64,000 bases of DNA from Brevundimonas bullata (GTDB lineage Bacteria > Pseudomonadota > Alphaproteobacteria > Caulobacterales > Caulobacteraceae): contig NZ_JACHLM010000002.1 in the NCBI RefSeq assembly GCF_014207965.1, positions 62,001 through 126,000 on the forward strand. The letters are read 5' to 3'. The number at the start of each line of letters is the position of its first letter. The first letter of the stretch is position 1. The position numbers were made by a program, and so were the translations under genes. This document shows, one piece after another, positions 1-11,169 of this stretch. The notes under the pieces are model-generated. The model made no database searches and was not told the DNA's origin. It worked only from the letters and a program-made list of their open reading frames with translations.

Positions 1-213
1 CTTGATGCCGTCGGCGGCGCGGGCTTCACCCGTGAACTCGGTGTCCAGGCCGGCCATGATCTTCAGCAGGGTGGATTTACCCGAGCCGTTGACCCCGACA
101 ACGCCGATCTTGGCGTCGTTGTAGAAGCTCAGCCAGATGTTCTCGAAGATCTTCTTGCCGCCGGGGAAGGTCTTGGTCAGACCCTGCATCTGGAAAATAT
201 ATTGCTGCGCCAT
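1..213 (-). CDS. ettA: Energy-dependent translational throttle protein EttA (partial, N-terminal 71 residues)
   Basis: The first 71 codons of an ABC-F ATPase; the rest lies beyond the left edge. The protein opens [20 protein letters not shown] and has a clear Walker [10 protein letters not shown], at about residues 40-48. ABC-F proteins of this type bind the ribosomal E site and gate translation elongation according to the ATP/ADP ratio; they have no membrane domain. The N-terminal sequence matches the EttA branch well. The start is the ATG whose complement is at 211-213. A plus-strand reading frame through this region is its antisense shadow. Confidence 0.9.
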   Translation of the reverse strand, partial: MAQQYIFQMQGLTKTFPGGKKIFENIWLSFYNDAKIGVVGVNGSGKSTLLKIMAGLDTEFTGEARAADGIK

Positions 214-391
214 GAGGTGCGGTTTCGCCCTGTCGTCTGATCTGATGGGGAGGTTGGCGCGGGATGTAGCCGTCGCGGACCCTTTGAGCAAATCTCTAGA
301 CGTAACGCAGGGCGGTTTGAAGGCGCTGCATCCGTTCGCGCCCGTCGCGGCCTCTACCCGTCAGCCCGCTGGGGGCAGGGGAGCGAGGTTC

Positions 392-1900
392 ATGAAATCA
401 CGGTCGATGGAGGCGCTGCTGGCGGCCGCGCTGGTCTGCGCCGCTGGCGAGGCGAGCGCTCAGGACCGCGCGGCCTTCGGCGCGGCGATGGACGCCTTTG
501 CCCGCCGGGCGATGCAGCGGGTCGAGGCGGCGCCCGGTCTAGCCGTCGCCGTGGTGGACCGGGACGGGCTTGTGCATGCGGCGGGCTTCGGCGTGGCGGA
601 CGTGGCGACGGGCGCGGCCGTAACGACGGAGACGCGATTCTACATCGCCTCGGCCACCAAGAGCTTCACCGCCCTGTCGCTGGCCGCCATGGCGCGGCGG
701 GGCGAGGTCGATCTGGACGCGCCCCTGGCCGACTGGGCGCCGCCGTCCGGCGTGCCGGCGGACATCGCCGCCCGGATCACCCTGACCGACCTGCTCAGCC
801 ACCGTTCGGGCGTGGACAATGATCCCATCGCGTTTCGTGTCGCCTATTCCGGCGACTGGAGCCCCGAGGTCCTGTGGGGGCTGACGGCGGAGACGCGACC
901 GCGCGCCACCCCCTATGGCCAATTCGTCTATGCCAACGCCGGCTATAATCTCGCGACCGTCCTGAGCGAGCGCCGCTGGGGCCGCGACTGGCACGAGAGG
1001 GTCGAGGACGAGGTCCTGACGCCGCTGGGCATGACCGCCACGACCGCGCGCATCGACGCGGCGCGGGCGGCGGGCGCCGTGGTCGCCGCCGGTCATTTCG
1101 GGCGCGTCCCCGGCCAGCCGGAACGCTCACCGTTGCAAAAGACCGATGCGACGATGCAATCGGCGGGCGGGTTGATCTCCACCGCCAGCGATATGGCTCT
1201 CTGGCTGGAGGCCCAGATCAATGACGGCCGCGTGGGCGGGCGTCAGGTGTTTCCGGCAGGGCTGGTCGCCTCGACCCATGTCTCGCAGGTGACGCAGGCC
1301 GCGACCTTCGGCCCCTATGTCCGCACCGGCTACGGTCTGGGCTGGCAGGTCGGGCGCTATGGCGAAGACGTGTTGATCCACCACTTCGGCAACTTCTCGG
1401 GTTCGCGCGCCCATGTCTCCTTCATGCCGGAGCGACGTCTGGGCGTGGCGGTGATGGTCAATGAGGACGCCTTCGCCGGCGATCTGGCCGATGTGGTCGC
1501 CAACTACGCCTATGACTGGTTCGCTGGCCTGCCCGACATCGAGGCGGTCTATGACGCCAGGCTCGACGCCCTGATCGCCGAGCGCGACCGCCGTCGGGCG
1601 GGCGTCGCCGCAACGGTGGAAGGGCGCGCGAAACGACCGCGCACCCTGTCGCTGCCAAACGCCGCCTATGTCGGGGATTACGTCAATCCGGCCTATGGAA
1701 GCCTGGCGATCCGTGAAGCTGGGGAGCGCCTGTCGGTCGCTATCGGCGTGCAGCAAGCCCTGGCGGACTACCTGACCGAGCCGGAGGGGCTTCGCGTCGA
1801 ACTGACCCCGTTCCGGGGAGAAGGTGTGGTGTTCAAGCTGGACGCGGAAGGTCGCCCGACTACGCTGGTCTATCAGGACGCGGTCTTCGTGCGGGATTAA
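392..1900 (+). CDS. Exported serine hydrolase, class C beta-lactamase/D-alanyl carboxypeptidase-like
   Basis: A 502-residue protein with a signal peptide (MKSRSMEALLAAALVCAAG, cleavage near ASAQ). It has the serine beta-lactamase fold: the SxxK motif SATK puts the nucleophile at about Ser87 and the general base at Lys90, followed by a YAN motif near residue 180 and an HFG triad-type motif later. The C-terminal ~130 residues look like an accessory beta domain of the kind attached to many of these hydrolases. Substrate cannot be told: peptidase, esterase and beta-lactamase members look alike. The frame opens upstream at 137, but the ATG at 392 has a purine-rich SD (GGGGAGCGAGG) and begins the signal peptide. 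Convergent with the next gene, overlapping it by 4 bp. Confidence 0.85.
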   Translation: MKSRSMEALLAAALVCAAGEASAQDRAAFGAAMDAFARRAMQRVEAAPGLAVAVVDRDGLVHAAGFGVADVATGAAVTTETRFYIASATKSFTALSLAAMARRGEVDLDAPLADWAPPSGVPADIAARITLTDLLSHRSGVDNDPIAFRVAYSGDWSPEVLWGLTAETRPRATPYGQFVYANAGYNLATVLSERRWGRDWHERVEDEVLTPLGMTATTARIDAARAAGAVVAAGHFGRVPGQPERSPLQKTDATMQSAGGLISTASDMALWLEAQINDGRVGGRQVFPAGLVASTHVSQVTQAATFGPYVRTGYGLGWQVGRYGEDVLIHHFGNFSGSRAHVSFMPERRLGVAVMVNEDAFAGDLADVVANYAYDWFAGLPDIEAVYDARLDALIAERDRRRAGVAATVEGRAKRPRTLSLPNAAYVGDYVNPAYGSLAIREAGERLSVAIGVQQALADYLTEPEGLRVELTPFRGEGVVFKLDAEGRPTTLVYQDAVFVRD

Positions 1901-2787
1901 GGCTTGGCGGGCAGGACCGCCATCAGCGCCCGCGTGAAGCCGCGTGGCGCGACCGTCAGGTGGTCCTCCTCGTTCAGGACTTCGCTGGTCAAGGTCAGGC
2001 CCTGATAGCCGCGCGACCGGAGGCGCTTCTCGAAGCGGGCGTTGTCTCCGACCATGTCATAGCGAGTGTTGAGGCGACCTGACCCCGGAAATTCGTACTC
2101 GCCGATATACATATGGACCCGCGCCGGAAGGTCCCTGTGGGCGCGGGCATAATCAGCTTCAGTCTGCATCATGGCGTGATCGCCGAACCAGAAGGACGGA
2201 CTGCCCAGAATATAGCCATCGAACAGCTCCGGCTCGCTGAACAGGATCTGCGCGCCCAGCAGCCCGCCATAGGAATGGCCCAGCAGGATGCGGCGCTCTG
2301 GGTCCGCCCGGAACCGGTCCTCAATGAAGGGCAGGGCCTCAGTTTTCAGATAGGCCTGATAGGCCGCGCCGCCGCCTGTGCGGTCATTGATACGGACGGG
2401 GGTGTAGTCGCGGGTGCGGCTGCTCATGCCGCCTTCGCCCACCGCGTAGGACAGGCCGACCAGAATGAACTCCTCGATCACCGCACCATCCAGATTCACC
2501 CGCCGGGCGATCTGGCGGATGATGGGGAAGGCGTAGTCGGCGTCGGTGACATAGAGGACCGGATAGCGGCGGTTGGGCTCGGCCTCATAGCTGGCGGGCA
2601 GGCTGACGAAGACCTCGTAGTTCCGGCCCGAGGCGGGGTCGGGCACCGACCAGACCTGGGTGCCTTTCAGCACATAGGGCGCGCCCTCGGCGGCGGATTC
2701 GGCGGTGGTTTGAGCGTCCGCCTGTTCGCCGCAGCCTGCGGCGAGGCTCGCCGCCAGCAGAATCGTCGCCAGTCCCAATGCCCGCAT
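1897..2787 (-). CDS. Putative lipoprotein esterase, alpha/beta hydrolase of the IroE/BesA (putative esterase) type
   Basis: A 296-residue alpha/beta hydrolase. The N-terminus is a lipoprotein signal peptide with lipobox LAAGC (Cys19), so the protein is probably anchored in an outer leaflet facing the periplasm. The nucleophile elbow GHSYGG and the surrounding layout (ADPERRILLGHS, later EDH near the C-terminus as probable catalytic His) fit the esterase D/siderophore esterase family; substrate unknown. I chose the ATG at 2787 because GAGGGGG lies 6 nt upstream and the lipobox is then correctly placed; an in-frame start 21 bp upstream lacks these. It ends 4 bp inside the convergent serine hydrolase gene. 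Confidence 0.8.
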   Translation of the reverse strand: MRALGLATILLAASLAAGCGEQADAQTTAESAAEGAPYVLKGTQVWSVPDPASGRNYEVFVSLPASYEAEPNRRYPVLYVTDADYAFPIIRQIARRVNLDGAVIEEFILVGLSYAVGEGGMSSRTRDYTPVRINDRTGGGAAYQAYLKTEALPFIEDRFRADPERRILLGHSYGGLLGAQILFSEPELFDGYILGSPSFWFGDHAMMQTEADYARAHRDLPARVHMYIGEYEFPGSGRLNTRYDMVGDNARFEKRLRSRGYQGLTLTSEVLNEEDHLTVAPRGFTRALMAVLPAKP

Positions 2788-2851
2788 GGAGGCCCCCTCA
2801 AGCTTCACCAGAACGGCAGACTTCAGGGCAAATGCGGCGCTGAGAGGGCGG

Positions 2852-3463
2852 TCAGGCGTAGTTGAAGCTGATGGAGATACGCTGTTCTTCGGCGCGGTTG
2901 GCCGGGACCTCGTGGCGCAGCCAGCTTTCCCACATCAGGATCGTGCCTGAGGCGGGCTTCAGATAGACGAAGGGCTTCTCGGCCTCGGTCGCTGCGGCGG
3001 TCAGGCCGGGGCGGGCCATCATCATGACCAGACGCGGGTCCTCGATCTTCAGCGACGAGGCGCCGTCGGGGACGTGGATATAGATGGTGCCCGAAATGAT
3101 GGCGTGAGGGTGGATATGGCCGGTGTGGCCGCCGCCGGGCATCAGGACGTTGACCCACAGGTTGTCCAGCTTGGGCTTCCTCGCCAGGTCGAAGTGCAGC
3201 GCCTTGGCGTAGGCGGCGGCGTGCTTGTCCAACTGCTTCTTCAGCTCGGCGAACTCGGGGAAGCGGTGCGGCAGGTCGTTGATCGAGCCATACGACGTGT
3301 AGCCCGGATAGTGGTTGGTCTTGCACCATTCGATCCCGGCCTCGTCCTCCTCGGCCATGACCAGGCAGAGGTCGAGGATCTCCTCGTGCAGTTCGGGCCA
3401 GGCGGGCAGGTCGGCCAGCGAGGCTTCGTACACTTGGGTCGGGAAGAGGGCGCGCAGAGACAT
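2852..3463 (-). CDS. 2OG-Fe(II) oxygenase family protein (TIGR02466-like)
   Basis: A 203-residue cytoplasmic protein. The central HIHPHA segment followed by SGTIYIHVP and the late WLRHEVPANR segment match the double-stranded beta-helix iron site of the putative 2-oxoglutarate/Fe(II) oxygenases (proximal His cluster, distal His, then Arg for 2-oxoglutarate). Members are often annotated only as 'putative 2OG-Fe(II) oxygenase', and the substrate is not known. The ATG at 3463 begins MSLRALFPTQVYEA, the usual N-terminus of the family; the frame stays open upstream into a repeat, which I exclude. Confidence 0.8.
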   Translation of the reverse strand: MSLRALFPTQVYEASLADLPAWPELHEEILDLCLVMAEEDEAGIEWCKTNHYPGYTSYGSINDLPHRFPEFAELKKQLDKHAAAYAKALHFDLARKPKLDNLWVNVLMPGGGHTGHIHPHAIISGTIYIHVPDGASSLKIEDPRLVMMMARPGLTAAATEAEKPFVYLKPASGTILMWESWLRHEVPANRAEEQRISISFNYA

Positions 3464-3475
3464 GAGGCGGTCATA

Positions 3476-3633
3476 CCTCTCCCTCCCCATTTTGGGGAGG
3501 GTGGTTGAGCCCGAAGGGCGAGACCGGGTGGGGGCGCTTGGGTGAGGCAGGCGCCGCGTTCCGTATCGCCAAGCCCTCCCCACCCGTCTGACGCTGCGCG
3601 TCAGCCACCCTCCCCATGAAGGGGAGGGAGAGG
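3476..3633. repeat. Intergenic inverted-repeat element A (two ~58-bp arms)
   Basis: Two inverted copies of the same ~58-bp unit separated by about 40 bp. Each arm starts CCTCTCCCTCCCC, folds on itself through GGGGAGGGTGG, and ends with a second small hairpin and GGGTGGGG. The element fills the gap between two minus-strand genes. It looks like the REP/BIME-type palindromic elements scattered in caulobacterial genomes; strong secondary structure would form in RNA from either strand and may act as a terminator. Confidence 0.75.
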
Positions 3634-3637
3634 GGCG

Positions 3638-4408
3638 TCACCAGCTTAACGCCGCCTCGCCGCGCAGGATCGCCTCGGCCTCGGGGCTGTGCTTGGCGTC
3701 GGTGCGGTCGTGCAGGATCAGGGGGGGGAGAAGCCGCAACGGCGCCTTGCCGGTCTTGGTGGCCTGGACCAGCACCCGCTTGGCGGGCTGGTCGGCGTAG
3801 GGATGGATCGGGCGGATGGCGAAGGAGCCGGCCTTGTCGCCCAGCAGGGCCAGCAGGTCGGCCAGACGGTCGGCGCGGTGGATGACCACGATCTTGCCGC
3901 CCTCGCGCACCGCCTTCAGCAGGAAGCCGGTCCAGGCCTTCAAGCCGTCGTCGGCCATCCAGGCCCCCATCTTGCCGGGACCGGGCGGCCGCAGCGCGCC
4001 GGGGTCGTCGAAGAAGGGCGGATTGCTGACGGCCCAGTCGAAGGTCGGCAGGTTCAGCGCGCGAAAGCCCTGCGCCACGTCGCCGCTGACGATAGTGGTT
4101 CGGTCCTCGACGCCGTTCAGGGCGGTGTTCTCGCGCGCCAGTTCGGCGGCGGTGGCATCGCGCTCCAGCCCGGTCAGGCTCACCCCGGGGCGTCGAGCGG
4201 CCACCTGCATCAAGACCGCGCCGGCGCCGCAGCCCGCTTCGATCAGCCGTTCGCCCGGCTTGGCGTCCACGGCGGCGGCCAGCAGGGCGGCGTCCATGCC
4301 GGCGCGATAGCCCTTCACCGGTTGGCGCAGCCGGACGCGGCCGCCCAGCAGGGCGGATTCCGCAACATCCGCTGCGGCGGTAAGGGTTGACCCGGCTTGA
4401 CCCATCAT
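3638..4408 (-). CDS. SAM-dependent methyltransferase, TrmN6/YfiC-like tRNA1(Val) (adenine-N6)-methyltransferase family
   Basis: A 256-residue class I methyltransferase. SAM-binding motif I is EAGCGAGAV and the catalytic motif IV is NPPFF, typical of N6-adenine methyltransferases acting on tRNA or protein glutamine (HemK/TrmN6 group). The early QPVKGYRAGMDAALLAA segment is characteristic of the TrmN6-like COG4123 group; the exact target base is inferred from family only. I use the ATG at 4408 (ATGATG, preceded by GGTGGCGG); a TTG at 4447 is also in frame. It is divergent from the polyprenyl synthase gene, with ~100 bp between starts. Confidence 0.8.
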   Translation of the reverse strand: MMGQAGSTLTAAADVAESALLGGRVRLRQPVKGYRAGMDAALLAAAVDAKPGERLIEAGCGAGAVLMQVAARRPGVSLTGLERDATAAELARENTALNGVEDRTTIVSGDVAQGFRALNLPTFDWAVSNPPFFDDPGALRPPGPGKMGAWMADDGLKAWTGFLLKAVREGGKIVVIHRADRLADLLALLGDKAGSFAIRPIHPYADQPAKRVLVQATKTGKAPLRLLPPLILHDRTDAKHSPEAEAILRGEAALSW

Positions 4409-4509
4409 GACGCCGCCACCATTGTGCGCCGCATCGCGTTCGAGCAAGCGGATGCGTGTGATTTCCGGGCGAATCTCCCCCTTCGCCCCCTGAGTTGAAA
4501 GAGATTTTC

Positions 4510-5526
4510 GTGGACGCAGCTCTCGTCGCCGCTCCCCGCCCCAAGGGCGATGTGGACGCTCTTGTTCGTCTGGCGAAGGACGACATGGCGGCGGTTGACG
4601 CCCTGATCATCGCCCGGATGCAGTCCGACGTGCCGGTGATCCCCATGCTGGCCGAGCATCTGATCTCTGCGGGCGGCAAGCGCCTGCGTCCCCTGCTGAC
4701 CGTCGCCGCCGCCCGCGCCATCGGGGCTCAGGGCGACATCGCCGCCGCGACAAAGCTGGCCGCCTCGGTCGAGTTCATCCACACCGCCACCCTGCTGCAC
4801 GACGACATCGTCGACGGCTCGGAGATGCGGCGCGGCAAGGTGGCGGCGCACCTGATCTGGGGCGCGGCCTCGTCGGTGCTGGTCGGCGACTTCCTGTTCG
4901 CGCGCGCCTTTGAACTGATGGTCGAGACGGATTCCCTGCGCGCCCTGGGCATTCTGGCCACGGCGTCCAGCGTCATCGCCGAGGGCGAGGTGCTGCAACT
5001 GACCCGCGCACACGACCTGAACCTGGATCAGGCCACCTATCTGCAGATCATCCGGGCCAAGACCGCCGAACTGTTCGCCGCCGCCGCCGAGTCGGGCGCG
5101 GTGGGGGCCGGCGCGACCGAGGAACAGGTGAAGGCGCTACGCGACTACGGCATGGCGCTCGGCATCGCCTTCCAGCTGGCCGACGACGCGCTGGATTACG
5201 GCAGCGACACCGCCACCCTGGGTAAGAACGCGGGCGACGACTTCAATGAGGGCAAGGCCACCCTGCCGCTGTTGCTGGCCGTCCAGCGCACCAAGGGCAA
5301 GGAAGACCTGTTCTGGGACCGCGTCATCACCAAGGGCGAACGTACGCCCGAAGATTTCGCCCGGGCGCGTGAACTGATCCTGGGCACGGGCGCGGTCGAA
5401 GCCACGCTGGACGCCGCCGGCGACTATGCCGACCGGGCCAAGGCGGCGCTGTCGGTCCTGCCGGCCAGCGACTGGCGGTCGGCGCTGGAAGATCTGGCCG
5501 ACTTCGCGGTCAGCCGCGCGGCCTGA
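4510..5526 (+). CDS. ispB: Polyprenyl (octaprenyl-type) diphosphate synthase
   Basis: A trans-isoprenyl diphosphate synthase that condenses isopentenyl diphosphate units into the ubiquinone side-chain precursor. Both aspartate-rich motifs are present: HDDIVD (first, ~residue 97) and QLADDALDYG (second), plus the GGKRLRP substrate-binding segment. Length (338 residues) is normal for the family. Start is uncertain: GTG at 4510 has a weak AAAGAGA SD, while a TTG at 4495 is in frame without one. Chain length cannot be read directly; caulobacteria usually make ubiquinone-10, so decaprenyl synthase is an alternative name. Its stop overlaps the next start (TGATG). Confidence 0.9.
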   Translation: MDAALVAAPRPKGDVDALVRLAKDDMAAVDALIIARMQSDVPVIPMLAEHLISAGGKRLRPLLTVAAARAIGAQGDIAAATKLAASVEFIHTATLLHDDIVDGSEMRRGKVAAHLIWGAASSVLVGDFLFARAFELMVETDSLRALGILATASSVIAEGEVLQLTRAHDLNLDQATYLQIIRAKTAELFAAAAESGAVGAGATEEQVKALRDYGMALGIAFQLADDALDYGSDTATLGKNAGDDFNEGKATLPLLLAVQRTKGKEDLFWDRVITKGERTPEDFARARELILGTGAVEATLDAAGDYADRAKAALSVLPASDWRSALEDLADFAVSRAA

Positions 5527-5939
5527 TGCTGCTTGGGCTCGTCATCGCGGGGATGCTGACGGCGGCCCCGCAAGACCTGCCGCGATTCACCATGACGCCT
5601 GAACCCGGCGACGCGCTGAAGGCCGAGCTTTTCCGCCTGACGCCGGATGATCCCGAGGCGCAGGTCCGCGTTCTGCTGGGCGCAGATGAGGCCGACGCCG
5701 AGGCTTTCAGCGTTCAAGCCGCCGGCCCCCTGATGATGATGTATCGCGCGGCCGTCGGTCCGGCGGGCGGGCTGGTGCTCTACGCCGGGCCCGAAGCCGA
5801 CCATAGGCCAGACGCCGCCTGCCTGCTGACGCGCAATCCTGACGGCGAGCACAACAACTCACGTCGCGCCACGGAATGGTGCCTGTCCTTCATCCTGAAG
5901 ACGGCGCCGACGTTGAACATTCCGCCGGCGCCGCTCTAG
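5526..5939 (+). CDS. Hypothetical exported protein, translationally coupled to ispB
   Basis: A 137-residue protein with a short N-terminal hydrophobic segment (LLGLVIAGMLTAAP) that looks like a signal peptide. Two cysteines (ACLL and WCLSF) could pair in the periplasm. No domain recognised. The ATG overlaps the ispB stop by one base, so translation is probably coupled. It ends 7 bp before the convergent aminotransferase gene. Confidence 0.6.
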   Translation: MLLGLVIAGMLTAAPQDLPRFTMTPEPGDALKAELFRLTPDDPEAQVRVLLGADEADAEAFSVQAAGPLMMMYRAAVGPAGGLVLYAGPEADHRPDAACLLTRNPDGEHNNSRRATEWCLSFILKTAPTLNIPPAPL

Positions 5940-5946
5940 GCGGTTC

Positions 5947-7248
<1,302 letters not shown>

Positions 7249-7273
7249 TCAAAAGGCGATTTGGGCGAAATTA

Positions 7274-7987
7274 ATGCGGCGGATCGTCGATTTTCTGCTG
7301 AATATGGAGGCGCAGCGGTGGCGGACCCTGCTGGTCAGCCTGTTGCTGCTTGGCGGAATCATCGCCCTGTTCGCCTTCGGCAAGACCCACTTCACCCTCG
7401 GCGCCGAGGAAAAGCTGGAAGCCTGGCTGGCGGGCTACCGGGTCGGGCCGTGGGGTCTGGTGGCGGCCATCGTCGTCTTCACCCTGTCGGCCTTCGTCGG
7501 CATACCGCAGTTCATCCTGATCGCGGCCTGCGTGGTGGCCTTCGGGCCGTGGTTCGGTTTTCTCTACAGCTGGATCGCGACGGTAGTCTCGGCGGCGGTC
7601 ACCTACTGGCTGGGGCGCGGCCCCACGGCGCGGGCGCTGGAGCGCTTCGGCGGCGGGGTGACGGAGCGGCTGCAGCGGTTCGTCGGGCGCAACGCCTTTT
7701 CCGCCAGCTTCATCATCCGCAATGTGCCCTCGGCGCCCTTCATCGTCGTCAACATGGCGTTTGGCGCGGTGCGGGCGTCGTTTCCAGGCTATCTGGCCGG
7801 CTGCGCTCTGGGGGTTCTGCCCAAGACCGCCCTGGTCGCCTTCTTCGGCGGCTCCTTCATGGCGGCGGTTTCGGGCGACGGGGTGTGGACCTCGCTGATC
7901 CTGGCCGGGGTCGCTGTGGTCTGGCTGGGTCTGATGCTGGCCGTGCGCGAGATCGTGAAGCGGCGCGAGGCGGCGCGGACGGACTGA
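7274..7987 (+). CDS. TVP38/TMEM64 family (VTT domain) membrane protein
   Basis: About 237 residues with five or more hydrophobic segments. The core FVGIPQFILIAACVVAFGP and the later FIIRNVPSAPFIVVNMAFG are typical of the VTT (SNARE-associated/DedA superfamily) domain, whose members are proposed lipid or small-ion carriers in the inner membrane. The start is uncertain: the frame is open from a GTG at 7232, the ATG at 7274 begins MRRIVDFLLNMEAQRW, and another ATG lies at 7304. It reads away from the aminotransferase gene. Confidence 0.8.
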   Translation: MRRIVDFLLNMEAQRWRTLLVSLLLLGGIIALFAFGKTHFTLGAEEKLEAWLAGYRVGPWGLVAAIVVFTLSAFVGIPQFILIAACVVAFGPWFGFLYSWIATVVSAAVTYWLGRGPTARALERFGGGVTERLQRFVGRNAFSASFIIRNVPSAPFIVVNMAFGAVRASFPGYLAGCALGVLPKTALVAFFGGSFMAAVSGDGVWTSLILAGVAVVWLGLMLAVREIVKRREAARTD

Positions 7988-9343
<1,356 letters not shown>

Positions 9344-9410
9344 GGCTGAAAAGCCTGTCGTAACGACCGCCTTCTTCGAGAATCGGTTTTTGCGATAGGC
9401 TCTCACCGCT

Positions 9411-9429
9411 GGCGGGGCCTGACCCCGCC
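9411..9429 (+). promoter_or_regulatory. Hairpin between mreB and mreC
   Basis: GGCGGGG-cctga-CCCCGCC forms a 7-bp all-GC stem with a 5-nt loop. No T run follows, so it is not a canonical terminator; it may be an attenuator, RNA-end stabiliser or rho-related pause between mreB and the downstream genes. Confidence 0.5.
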
Positions 9430-9460
9430 GGTCCCGAATCTCTAGGTAGGAAGGCTGGCC

Positions 9461-10654
9461 GTGGCGTTTCGCGACGGACCGTTCGAGAATCTGAAGGTGC
9501 CGCTGGCCTGGACGGCTGCGGTCGTGGTCATCGTCGGCATCATCGGCGCGGTCATGCTTCTGCTCGGCGACAGCCGAGGACAATCCAATCCCGACGACTA
9601 TGGCGCGGCGAGAGCCGGCTTCGAGACCGGCGCGGCCCCTGTGGGCGGCGCCTTGTCTGCGCCCGTCCGCTGGACCGGCAACGCCGTCGACTACGTCAAA
9701 GGCTACTTCTTCGCCGTGTCGGAGAATCGGCGTCTGCGGCAGCAGGTCTTGGAACTGAGCGCCTGGCGCGACGATGCCCTGGCGCTGAAGAACCTCAACG
9801 GCCGCTACGAACAGATGCTGGGCGTGAAGACCGAGCCGCCGGTGCCTATGGTGACGGGCCTGGCCATCACCGATGCGCGCGGCCCCTTCGCGCGGTCCCG
9901 CCTGCTGAACATCGGCGCCGCCAAGGGCGTCCGCGTCGGCAACCCGGTTCTCAGCGAGCATGGCCTGGTGGGCCGTATCATGGGCGCGTCCTCGGGCCAC
10001 AGCCGCATGCTGCTGCTGACCGACGTGGCCTCGCGCACGCCGGTGCTGGTCGAACGGACCGACGCTCGCGCCATGCTGACCGGCGACGGCAGCGGCAGTC
10101 CGCGTATGGATTACGTACGCGGCGCCGGGTCCATTCAGGAAGGCGACCGGATTCTGACGTCCGGCGACGGCGGCGGGTTCCCGCGCGGTCTGCCTATCGG
10201 CATCGCGGCCAAGGGCGTTGACGGGAGCTGGCGCGTGAAGCTGTTCAGTGACCGCAGCGCCATCGACTACGTCCGGGTGCTGCTGTTCCAGGACTTCAGC
10301 CAGCTGGCTGATCAGAACGCCCTGAACGCGCCGCCGCTGGCCAGCCTGGCCGCCGCCCCGCCGCCGACCCCGGCTCAGGCCGCCGTCATTCAGGACGTGG
10401 CCACGCGCCGCGCGGCCGCCGCCGCCGCGACTGCCGAACGGGTGCGCGCCGCCAACGCCGCCCCGCCGCCGGCGCCTGTCGCGGCGCCGGTCGCCGCCAC
10501 GACGGCTCCGGCCTCAACGACGACCCGTCCCGCCGCGGCGCGTCCGGCGACGGCTCAACCGCGTCCCGCCGCGCCGAGGCCGACCGCCCCTGCGCCGGTT
10601 CAGCCCGCCGCTACGCCTGAGGCCGAACCCACGCCTGCGGGAGCGGCAGAGTGA
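9461..10654 (+). CDS. mreC: Rod shape-determining protein MreC
   Basis: A 397-residue bitopic protein: a transmembrane segment at about residues 13-33 (AAVVVIVGIIGAVMLLLG), a coiled-coil stretch (ENRRLRQQVLELSAWR), then the two beta-barrel domains (GARGPF..., ILTSGDGGGFPRGLPIGI). From about residue 290 to the end it is an Ala/Pro/Thr-rich tail of ~105 residues, longer than in many MreC proteins. MreC scaffolds PBP2 and RodA in the periplasm. GTG start with GGAAGG upstream; its stop overlaps the mreD GTG. Confidence 0.95.
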   Translation: MAFRDGPFENLKVPLAWTAAVVVIVGIIGAVMLLLGDSRGQSNPDDYGAARAGFETGAAPVGGALSAPVRWTGNAVDYVKGYFFAVSENRRLRQQVLELSAWRDDALALKNLNGRYEQMLGVKTEPPVPMVTGLAITDARGPFARSRLLNIGAAKGVRVGNPVLSEHGLVGRIMGASSGHSRMLLLTDVASRTPVLVERTDARAMLTGDGSGSPRMDYVRGAGSIQEGDRILTSGDGGGFPRGLPIGIAAKGVDGSWRVKLFSDRSAIDYVRVLLFQDFSQLADQNALNAPPLASLAAAPPPTPAQAAVIQDVATRRAAAAAATAERVRAANAAPPPAPVAAPVAATTAPASTTTRPAAARPATAQPRPAAPRPTAPAPVQPAATPEAEPTPAGAAE

Positions 10655-11169
10655 GACGGGCCATCACGGTCCGCGTCGTCGGCCCGCTGCAATGGATCAT
10701 CTATCCGGCCCTGTCCGCGATCGCCGTCACCATCCTGCTGGCGATCCCGTTCCGGCTGTTTGGGCTGAACCTGCCCGAGCCGGTGCTGCCGATGGTGCTG
10801 GCCTTCGCCTGGCCGCTGATCCGCCCATCGATGCTGGCGCCCGCCGTCCTGTTCGGACTGGGGCTGTTCCTTGACCTGTTCTGGGGCGGGCCGCTGGGTC
10901 TGTGGCCGTTGAGCCTGATGGCCGTCTATGGTTCGATCCTGCTGGCGTCGAATTTCCTGGCGGGGCAGGCGACCATTGTGCTGTTCGCCCTCTATGTCGC
11001 CTCGACCGGCTTGGCCTTCTTCCTGGCCTACATGATCACTACGCTGAGCCTGGGCAATGCGCCGAGCATCCTGGCCGTCATGGGACAGGTCGTCCCGACG
11101 CTGCTGCTCTTCCCCCTGGCCGACTGGCTGATCCAGAGATTTGACGACGCCGACGTGCGCTTCCGATGA
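10651..11169 (+). CDS. mreD: Rod shape-determining protein MreD
   Basis: A 172-residue integral membrane protein with about five hydrophobic helices (for example LSAIAVTILLAIPFRLFGL and ILLASNFLAGQATIVLFALY). It is the small membrane component of the elongasome; identity rests on size, topology and position between mreC and the PBP2 gene. GTG start overlaps the mreC stop (GTGA), and its stop overlaps the next start (ATGA). Confidence 0.93.
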   Translation: MRRAITVRVVGPLQWIIYPALSAIAVTILLAIPFRLFGLNLPEPVLPMVLAFAWPLIRPSMLAPAVLFGLGLFLDLFWGGPLGLWPLSLMAVYGSILLASNFLAGQATIVLFALYVASTGLAFFLAYMITTLSLGNAPSILAVMGQVVPTLLLFPLADWLIQRFDDADVRFR

